Shown here: positions 7,032-12,185 of the stretch, piece by piece
Numbering within the stretch: the first letter of the stretch is position 1
How the letters are laid out: every line of letters begins with the position of its first letter
Assembly (NCBI GenBank): GCA_003153655.1
Contig: PMAK01000108.1
Span: forward strand, 3,798-15,982
Direction: 5' to 3'
Length of the DNA stretch: 12,185 nt
From: Phycisphaerales bacterium
GTDB taxonomy: Bacteria; Planctomycetota; Phycisphaerae; Tepidisphaerales; Tepidisphaeraceae
Program-made: the position numbers and the translations under genes
Notes under the pieces: generated by a model
What the model saw: the letters and a program-made list of their open reading frames with translations, nothing else
The model's database searches: none
Told to the model about the DNA's origin: nothing

Positions 7032-9551
7032 TCAGCCCGTCCGGCCGGCAAGGCTGGCGACGACCGCGAGCAGGTCGTGCGGATCGACGGGCTTGGGGAT
7101 GTGAACCTGGAATCCGGCCAGCAGCGCCTGCCGCCGGTCCGTCTTATGAACAAAGGCCGTTAGTGCCACCGCCGGCAGGTCCTTGGCGTGATGGCCGCCG
7201 GCGCGCAGTTTGCGAATCAGGTCTAAGCCGTCCACGTCTGGCATTCCAATGTCGCTGATGAGCACTTCAGGACGCGACCTGGCGAGGGCCTCCATCGCTT
7301 CGGCGGCGCTTCCCGCCACCGTGACGAGCGCCCCTGCATCCTGGAGCACCTTGACCAGAACTCGCCGGGCATCGGGCTCATCGTCCACCACCAGCAAGCG
7401 AAGGCCGTCGAGACATACATCGGGCAAACTCGACATACCGGCATGCGCCGCATCCTTCAGTTCCTCGCCGCTCTGCAAGACGCGGATGGGCACGCGGACT
7501 GTGAACATCGAGCCTTTTCCTTCTCCCCCGCTGTGCGCTTCGACAGTACCGCCGTGCATTTCGACAATTTGCTTGACGATGGAAAGTCCCAATCCCAGGC
7601 CGCCGAAACGCCGCCGTGTACTGCTGTCGGCTTGGCGAAAACGGTCGAATACATACGGCAACAGTTCCGAATCGATTCCCTGTCCGCTGTCGCTGACCTG
7701 AATTCGCAAATCCGACTTTTCCCGGGCCAACGTCAGGCTGACCTTTCCTCCCTTGGGCGTGAACTTGATCGCGTTGGAGAGGAGATTCCAAACGACCTGC
7801 TGAATCCGCGCCGGATCGCATGATGCGCGGCTGGCTGATGGGTCGAGTTGCACGTCGAGGGAAATGCCCCGTGCCTGCGCCGCCGGCCGAACCACTTCAA
7901 CCCCCGCGTTGATGACATCCATCAATTCGCAGGTGCGGATTTCCAGGCGCAGCTTCCCGGAGACCATGCGCGAGACATCCAGAACATCGTCGATTAGTTG
8001 AAGCTGCGACTTGGTATTGCGCTCGATTGATTCGAGACCCTCCTTCAAATCGGTCGCGTTGCAGCGACTGCCTCGCAAAATGCTCGTCCAGCCGACGATC
8101 GCGCTGAGTGGCGTGCGAAGCTCATGGCTGAGGGTGGCGAGGAATATGTCCTTGGCACGGTTGGCGGCCTCGGCTTCCATGCGCAAGAGCTGCTCGTTTT
8201 GCAAGTGGGCCTCGCGCTCGTCCTCCAATAGCTTGCGCTCGCTGATGTCGCGGATGTTGCACTGAATGATCGAATGGTGGTCCTCCTGATAGAGGTTGCT
8301 GACGAACTCGACGGGTACACGCCGGCCGTCCTGGTTCTGTAGAGGGAGATCCTCGTAGCGGATCGAGCTTTCACTCTGCAACTTCTCCATCGCTGCCTGA
8401 TTCGCGTTCTTGTCGTGAAACACTCCGAGTTCCCACAGTTCCTTGCCGAGGAAGTGTTGACGGGGAAAGCCCAGCAAGTTGAGCATGAAGGGATTTACAT
8501 CGACGACCTTTGCGGTGCTGGGATCGACAATGAGGATGCCGTCGTGCGCCGCCTCGAATAGCCGGCGGTAGCGAATCTCCGAGTCTCGCAAGGCCGCTCC
8601 CATTCGCTTGTGCTCGGTGATATCGCGCGCCACTTTGGACGCGCCGATGATGTGCCCCGCAGTATTCTTAATGGGTGAGACGGTCAGCGAAATGTTGATT
8701 CGCCGACCCTCCTTGGTCTGGCGTTCGGTTTCGAAATGATCCACGCTTTCGCCGCGTCGGAGGCGAGCAAGCACATCGTCCTCTTCCGAACGCCGCTCGT
8801 CGGGAATGATGAGGGTGATAGGCTGTCCCTCCGCTTCGGCGGCGGTGTAGCCGAACATTTTTTCGGCGGCTCGATTCCAGGATGTGATGACGCCATCCAA
8901 CGTCTTGCCGACGATGGCATCATCCGAAGAATCGACGATGGCAGCGAGCCGCGCGCGCGCTTCGCGGGACTTCTCAAGGAGATCGAGCGCCACATGCGCC
9001 TGGTATGCGGACGAAGCAAATCCGCCCAGGCTGGTCAGTTGCCGCAAATCCTCTTTGTCGAACTTGCGGTGATCATCGTGAGCAACCGCCCAAATCGTGC
9101 CGACGGCTTTTCCTCTGATGTAGAAAGGAATCACCAGGGCTTCTTCGACTGGCGGTGTAACCGGCTGGAAATAGGTGTAACGCCGCTCAACATGACTGAA
9201 CAACAGTGGGACGTTGCGATCAAGCACGTCGCCGCAGGGACCGAAATCGCGCGGCGTCCCGCCGCCGACATGAGCTATCCAACTACCCGCGATCGCCGGC
9301 CAATAAAACTGCTTTCCATCATCCGTCAGGAGGCTGATGCCGGCTGAGCCGGCCTTTAGCACTTCAAGAATCGTGTCGGCCAATATTTGAAGAACGGTTG
9401 CCGGGGAATCGGCCATCGCCTTGCCAAGCTTCACCAACGCGCGGTTCTCGATTTCGTAATCTGGTGGACGCGACTTGCGATGATTCAGCTCATCGGTGCA
9501 GAGGATTGATTCCAGCGGAACCGGAGCATCAACCTTCTTATCTTTGGACAT
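7032..9551 (-). CDS. Soluble hybrid sensor histidine kinase (GAF-PAS-PAS-HisKA-HATPase-REC)
   Basis: Two-component signalling protein of 839 residues with no membrane segment, so it should sense a cytoplasmic or diffusible signal. From the N-terminus: a GAF-like domain (about 36-190), PAS 1 (about 200-316, with DDAIVGKTLDGVITSWNRAAE), PAS 2 (about 325-440), a short charged coiled segment, HisKA with SHELRTPLSAIVGW (475-488; phosphorylatable His476), HATPase with the N box WNLLSNAIKF (Asn593), G1 box SDSGQGI and G2 box GLGLGLSIV. The C-terminal receiver (about 717-832) has an acidic Asp-Asp pair (723/724), acceptor Asp767, Thr798 and Lys820, all intact. No DNA-binding or Hpt domain is present, so a separate partner must carry the output. 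The start is placed at ATG 9551, preceded by AAAGG at six bases; a TTG directly before it is in frame but less well spaced. No regulator gene is adjacent. It is flanked by two copies of the CPBP gene 3' end. Confidence 0.95.
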   Translation of the reverse strand: MSKDKKVDAPVPLESILCTDELNHRKSRPPDYEIENRALVKLGKAMADSPATVLQILADTILEVLKAGSAGISLLTDDGKQFYWPAIAGSWIAHVGGGTPRDFGPCGDVLDRNVPLLFSHVERRYTYFQPVTPPVEEALVIPFYIRGKAVGTIWAVAHDDHRKFDKEDLRQLTSLGGFASSAYQAHVALDLLEKSREARARLAAIVDSSDDAIVGKTLDGVITSWNRAAEKMFGYTAAEAEGQPITLIIPDERRSEEDDVLARLRRGESVDHFETERQTKEGRRINISLTVSPIKNTAGHIIGASKVARDITEHKRMGAALRDSEIRYRRLFEAAHDGILIVDPSTAKVVDVNPFMLNLLGFPRQHFLGKELWELGVFHDKNANQAAMEKLQSESSIRYEDLPLQNQDGRRVPVEFVSNLYQEDHHSIIQCNIRDISERKLLEDEREAHLQNEQLLRMEAEAANRAKDIFLATLSHELRTPLSAIVGWTSILRGSRCNATDLKEGLESIERNTKSQLQLIDDVLDVSRMVSGKLRLEIRTCELMDVINAGVEVVRPAAQARGISLDVQLDPSASRASCDPARIQQVVWNLLSNAIKFTPKGGKVSLTLAREKSDLRIQVSDSGQGIDSELLPYVFDRFRQADSSTRRRFGGLGLGLSIVKQIVEMHGGTVEAHSGGEGKGSMFTVRVPIRVLQSGEELKDAAHAGMSSLPDVCLDGLRLLVVDDEPDARRVLVKVLQDAGALVTVAGSAAEAMEALARSRPEVLISDIGMPDVDGLDLIRKLRAGGHHAKDLPAVALTAFVHKTDRRQALLAGFQVHIPKPVDPHDLLAVVASLAGRTG

Positions 9552-9703
9552 CAAACACCTTTTGCGAAGCAGGCGCTGGGAGAGGGGGGCCGGTGATCAA
9601 CCGTCCTATTCCGACCGTAGCCACAAATAATATACCTTCGCGATGGCTTAATTGAATAGGTCAAAAAAGAAGGGGGGAATAGTGCCAGTTCCAGCTATAT
9701 CGC

Positions 9704-9748
9704 CTACCCGAAATGCACAAAAAGCCAGATTGACGTCAAATTGAACAG
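9704..9748 (-). repeat. Copy B of the direct repeat flanking the histidine kinase gene
   Basis: These are the last 14 codons and stop of the intact CPBP protease gene, repeated in the same orientation at 6969-7013. The two copies are about 2.7 kb apart with the histidine kinase between them. The palindrome TGACGTCA lies at 9731-9738. Differences between the copies are confined to synonymous positions. Confidence 0.8.
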
Positions 9749-10561
9749 CGCGTGCATCGTCACCGTCATCCACAAATTACCCGTGCGTTCGTAGACGTAA
9801 CCGAGGCTGACCCCCAGAAAAAAGATCTCGGGCCAAGTCCACCATTTGTGAACAATCGCGAACGCCCCGGCGGTCAGAAGGACCGCGGCCCAGGGGCGGT
9901 TCAGGAAGTATCGCAACATTGTTTGCAAGAGCCCGCGAAAGAACATCTCCTCCGCCAAGGGGGCCAAAACACATGCCGCAATGATGTCGGCCGCCCGCAG
10001 CCAGGGCGCGGGGTGGGCATTTAAAATTTGCAGCAGATCATGCGGCGGCGGCGATTGGTGCAGCCATTTCAACGCTAATTCCGTCAGTCCCCCGACGCAA
10101 TCAATGAGCGGCAGCACGATGGCAATCGCAAAAATCCCGCCGAGGAATCCGAGCGGGAATCTGCCCAAATTGAGCCCCAGCCTGCGGATGCCGCCCGGCC
10201 GGATCCGGGTCGCCGCAAGCGCTGCCGCCAGCACCGCTGTATCCATGATGATGCCGAATATCACTGTTTCTGGGCCGGATAGCGGCGAATCGGGCGGCTC
10301 GTGGTGCTTGTCCAGCAATCGCTGGTGCGCCGCACCCAGCATGATCAGGGATAGCGCCCATGCCCCCATCGCAAATCCGAGTGTTCCGGCAATAACTCGC
10401 GGCGATTCGCCCGGCGACAGACGCTGGGGGCCTAGAATTGTCCGCGGCTTGAAGACCCCGATCACCACCGCCGCCGCCAGCGCCATTGCCGCGGCCAGCG
10501 GAATGGCGAGCGATGAAACCTGCTGGGCGGTTAAATCGGCGAGCGTTGGAAAGATTGACAT
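9704..10561 (-). CDS. CPBP-family intramembrane metalloprotease (CAAX/Abi type)
   Basis: Predicted integral membrane protease of the CPBP (Abi/Rce1-like) family, 285 residues, with about seven to eight hydrophobic segments. The catalytic signature is complete: EEMFFR (204-209; Glu204, Glu205, Arg209), the FAIVH element ending at His238, and HALFN (270-274; His270, Asn274). These Glu/His residues coordinate the metal in characterised relatives. Family members include CAAX prenyl endopeptidases and bacteriocin-immunity proteins; in most bacteria the substrate is unknown, and nothing nearby suggests one here. The N-terminal half (1-170) is less conserved and carries four hydrophobic stretches. 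The start at ATG 10561 puts a hydrophobic helix at about 17-36. No strong Shine-Dalgarno is visible. It is divergent from trpC across 100 bp. Its last 14 codons recur downstream of the histidine kinase gene, which lies 152 bp behind it on the same strand. Confidence 0.92.
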   Translation of the reverse strand: MSIFPTLADLTAQQVSSLAIPLAAAMALAAAVVIGVFKPRTILGPQRLSPGESPRVIAGTLGFAMGAWALSLIMLGAAHQRLLDKHHEPPDSPLSGPETVIFGIIMDTAVLAAALAATRIRPGGIRRLGLNLGRFPLGFLGGIFAIAIVLPLIDCVGGLTELALKWLHQSPPPHDLLQILNAHPAPWLRAADIIAACVLAPLAEEMFFRGLLQTMLRYFLNRPWAAVLLTAGAFAIVHKWWTWPEIFFLGVSLGYVYERTGNLWMTVTMHALFNLTSIWLFVHFG

Positions 10562-10590
10562 TCAGGCCATCCGATTTACAACCCCCACGG

Positions 10591-10632
10591 CGACGCCGTA
10601 GGCTTTGCCTGCGACACCGTGGGCTTTGCCTG
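10591..10632 (+). repeat. Two tandem 21-bp units upstream of trpC
   Basis: Units at 10591-10611 and 10612-10632 agree at 19 of 21 positions; both end in GGCTTTGCCTG. An inverted pair, CCCACGG (10584-10590) and CCGTGGG (10617-10623), brackets the first unit. Inside it ACGGCG-A-CGCCGT is a short near-perfect palindrome. The array fills most of the 100-bp divergent region between the CPBP protease and trpC. It could be a dispersed intergenic repeat, an RNA structure or an operator; the window has no other full copy. Confidence 0.6.
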
Positions 10633-10656
10633 GAAAGAGGCTGTCAGCCGTATACA
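10626..10656 (+). promoter_or_regulatory. Weak candidate promoter for trpC
   Basis: TTGCCT (10626-10631) and TATACA (10651-10656) are spaced by 19 bp, slightly long for sigma-70-type boxes. The -10-like box ends five bases before the trpC ATG, so a transcript from it would be leaderless. The -35-like box lies within the second unit of the tandem repeat. Low confidence. Confidence 0.25.
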
Positions 10657-10661
10657 CCAGT

Positions 10662-11468
10662 ATGAGTATCCTCGATCAAATCATCGAAACCAAACGCGAG
10701 GAGATTGCCCTGGCCAAATCGCGCGTTCCGCTCGAAGCCCTCAAGGAGCAAATCGCCGCGATGGATCGGCCTCGCAACTTCTTCCGGGCGGTGACGACCC
10801 CCGGCAAAAAACCGCTGAATCTGATCGCCGAGGTGAAGAAAGCCTCACCCAGCGCGGGAGTTATCTGCGCTGATTTTGATCCCGTCCGCATCGCCCGCGC
10901 CTACGCCGAGGCGGGCGCCGATGCCATCAGCGTCCTGACCGATGAAAAATATTTCCAGGGAAGCCTTGAGCATGTCCAACTTGTTCGGGGCGTGGTCAGC
11001 CTTCCCGTTCTGCGTAAGGATTTCCTGATCGATCCGTATCAGGTTTACCAGTCACGCGCCGCCGGGGCTGACGCGGTCCTCCTGATCGCCGAATGCCTGG
11101 AAACAAGCCACATGATCGACATGCAAATCCTGGCGACCGAACTGAATCTAACCTGCCTGATTGAGGTTCACGACCTGGACAATCTCATGCGCGTGCGCGA
11201 TCAGGTCATCGGATTTCCGCACCCCAGCTATAGCCTGCTGGGGATCAACAACCGTGATCTGCGAACGTTCCGCACGGATCTGGGAACAACCCTGCGGATG
11301 AGCGAACTGGTGGCCGACCGCCGCGTACTCGTCAGCGAGAGCGGCATCAATACCGCACAGGACATCCGCAAGCTCGCCGAGGCCGGCGTCGCCGCCGTGC
11401 TCGTTGGGGAAGGCCTCATGCGAAGCGGCGATATTGCCGCCAAGATCGCTGACATGTTCGGCGCTTAA
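10662..11468 (+). CDS. trpC: Indole-3-glycerol-phosphate synthase
   Basis: Catalyses ring closure of carboxyphenylamino-deoxyribulose phosphate to indole-3-glycerol phosphate in tryptophan biosynthesis. The start is set at ATG 10662 (268 residues, close to the usual 250-270), because MSILDQIIETKREEIALAKS matches the family N-terminus; the in-frame TTG at 10605 would add residues encoded by the intergenic repeat. Visible (beta/alpha)8-barrel motifs are LIAEVKKASPSAG (with the catalytic Glu and Lys), ISVLTDEKYFQGS, LPVLRKDFLIDPYQVYQSRAAGADAVLLI, LIEVHDLDNL, LLGINNRDLRTF, VLVSESGI and AAVLVGEGLMRS, the last forming the phosphate-binding end. No ribosome-binding site is evident at normal spacing. 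The gene stands alone, with no other trp gene in the window, and converges on the unknown minus-strand gene with a 14-bp gap. Confidence 0.95.
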   Translation: MSILDQIIETKREEIALAKSRVPLEALKEQIAAMDRPRNFFRAVTTPGKKPLNLIAEVKKASPSAGVICADFDPVRIARAYAEAGADAISVLTDEKYFQGSLEHVQLVRGVVSLPVLRKDFLIDPYQVYQSRAAGADAVLLIAECLETSHMIDMQILATELNLTCLIEVHDLDNLMRVRDQVIGFPHPSYSLLGINNRDLRTFRTDLGTTLRMSELVADRRVLVSESGINTAQDIRKLAEAGVAAVLVGEGLMRSGDIAAKIADMFGA

Positions 11469-11482
11469 ATCCGCTGCAATTT

Positions 11483-12185
11483 TTATAGTCCACCGGGCGC
11501 CGGCGCTGCCCCATTCTGAGGCGGCTGCTGGCCGACATTCTGCGTTTTCATGTAAACCTGCATCCCGGCCGCGGCCAGCGCCTGCGTTAATTGCGATGGC
11601 AAATACGTGTCCGCGCGGATCGCTGTGCCGTCGGTGGACCACGTCGTCCCCATCGGCGGCAGGTTTTCCGGCATCGTGACGCCCACATCGATTCCGAACA
11701 TCTTCGCGTAGCCAAAGCCGGTCGTGGCCCACAAATCCAGCGGCACGTAGCAGACGGCAAATCGCTGCGCGGGCAACTGCGTGGCGACCGATTTTACCGC
11801 GCTGGTCTTGGCCATCGGATCATCCCCCGCTTTGGCGGCGGCGATCGCGGCGCTGATCCCGGCGTCATCGAGACCCATCACCGTCAGCAACGACTGGTCA
11901 TTCACAATCCCCATGAATGCTGACGGACCCAGTGGGCCGTAAACCATGGTCATGATCTGGGCGACCTGCATTTCCTGCGGCGTCTTGCCGTTCATGTTGA
12001 TGCCGCTTTTCAATTCATCGAAGACGACGCCATCCACGGTCTTGGCGGCAGGAATATACGTCTGGGCCGTCCCGGCCATGTGGACACCCAGCGCCTTCAT
12101 CGCGGCCTGCTGGGCATCGGTCATTTCGTGTATGGCATCGAGCAGGGCCTTGGCATCGCCTCGGCGGACGCCAACGACCTGAACG
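11483..12185 (-). CDS. Unrecognised protein, C-terminal part (cut by window end)
   Basis: The frame is open from the stop at 11483 to the window edge. The methionine at 12124 is probably internal, because 20 further in-frame codons (VQVVGVRRGDAKALLDAIHE) run to the edge without a stop and read like protein. At least 233 residues are present. The sequence is Ala-rich with few charged residues, and contains LPAQRFAVCYVPLDLWATTG, LPPMGTTWSTDGTAIRADTY and a Pro/Gly/Gln-rich tail ending APAPGGL. I see no catalytic motif. The style recalls large exported hypothetical proteins of Planctomycetota that monitor or package other proteins, but that is only a resemblance. A secretion signal, if any, lies outside the window. 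It converges on trpC. Confidence 0.8.
   Translation of the reverse strand, partial: VQVVGVRRGDAKALLDAIHEMTDAQQAAMKALGVHMAGTAQTYIPAAKTVDGVVFDELKSGINMNGKTPQEMQVAQIMTMVYGPLGPSAFMGIVNDQSLLTVMGLDDAGISAAIAAAKAGDDPMAKTSAVKSVATQLPAQRFAVCYVPLDLWATTGFGYAKMFGIDVGVTMPENLPPMGTTWSTDGTAIRADTYLPSQLTQALAAAGMQVYMKTQNVGQQPPQNGAAPAPGGL

Noticed and set aside
9669..9687. TGGCAC on the minus strand upstream of the histidine kinase, resembling the -24 element of a sigma-54 promoter.
   Set aside because: The required GC-containing -12 element (TTGC) is missing; a run of C residues is found at that position.
9661..9700. T-rich stretch with GGAA/TTCC arms just after the CPBP stop codon, considered as a terminator.
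   Set aside because: The stem is four AT/GC pairs with a nine-base loop, separated from the T run by a C-rich tract; not a convincing hairpin.
7014..9703. The repeat-flanked kinase segment as an active mobile element.
   Set aside because: It contains no transposase, integrase or terminal inverted repeats, and the flanking repeats are not identical, so only an old insertion or duplication scar is supported.

Overview
The window is 12.2 kb of moderately GC-rich bacterial chromosome. It carries nine protein-coding genes (two cut by the window edges) and one short gene remnant. No rRNA, tRNA, CRISPR array, transposase or integrase is visible. The gene style suggests a Planctomycetota-like bacterium: an archaeal/eukaryote-type prolyl-tRNA synthetase, an atypical lipobox, several starts without a clear Shine-Dalgarno, and lineage-type hypothetical proteins. 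This assignment is an inference from style and not a marker-based result.

Layout: (1) positions 1-2211, minus strand: the N-terminal part of proS, preceded by glyA. (2) 2212-2520: a non-coding divergent region, followed by a plus-strand gene for a small probable lipoprotein (2521-3045). (3) 3065-6926, minus strand: a three-gene surface-polysaccharide block, transcribed as a UDP-sugar epimerase/decarboxylase, then a WecA/TagO-like polyprenyl-phosphate sugar-1-phosphate transferase, then UDP-glucose 6-dehydrogenase. (4) 7032-9551, minus strand: a soluble hybrid histidine kinase (GAF-PAS-PAS-HisKA-HATPase-REC). (5) 9704-10561, minus strand: a CPBP-family (CAAX/Abi) membrane metalloprotease. (6) 10662-11468, plus strand: trpC, divergent from the protease. 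(7) 11483 to the window end, minus strand: the C-terminal part of an unrecognised protein.

The polysaccharide block is coherent. The dehydrogenase makes UDP-glucuronate, the short-chain epimerase/decarboxylase could convert it to UDP-xylose, UDP-galacturonate or a related sugar, and the integral membrane transferase could start a lipid-linked glycan. The other genes are core metabolism (glyA, proS, trpC) with no obvious functional tie.

The most unusual structure is a second, 14-codon copy of the 3' end of the CPBP protease gene. It lies just downstream of the histidine kinase stop codon, so the kinase is flanked by two directly repeated copies of the same gene end. The copies encode identical residues and differ only at synonymous positions. 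This looks like either a remnant of a second CPBP gene or the scar of an insertion at the 3' end of a gene. Lesser observations are promoter-like boxes placed so close to start codons (proS, possibly trpC and the epimerase) that leaderless mRNAs are likely, and a small tandem/inverted repeat between the protease and trpC. I see no clearly novel multi-gene system here.
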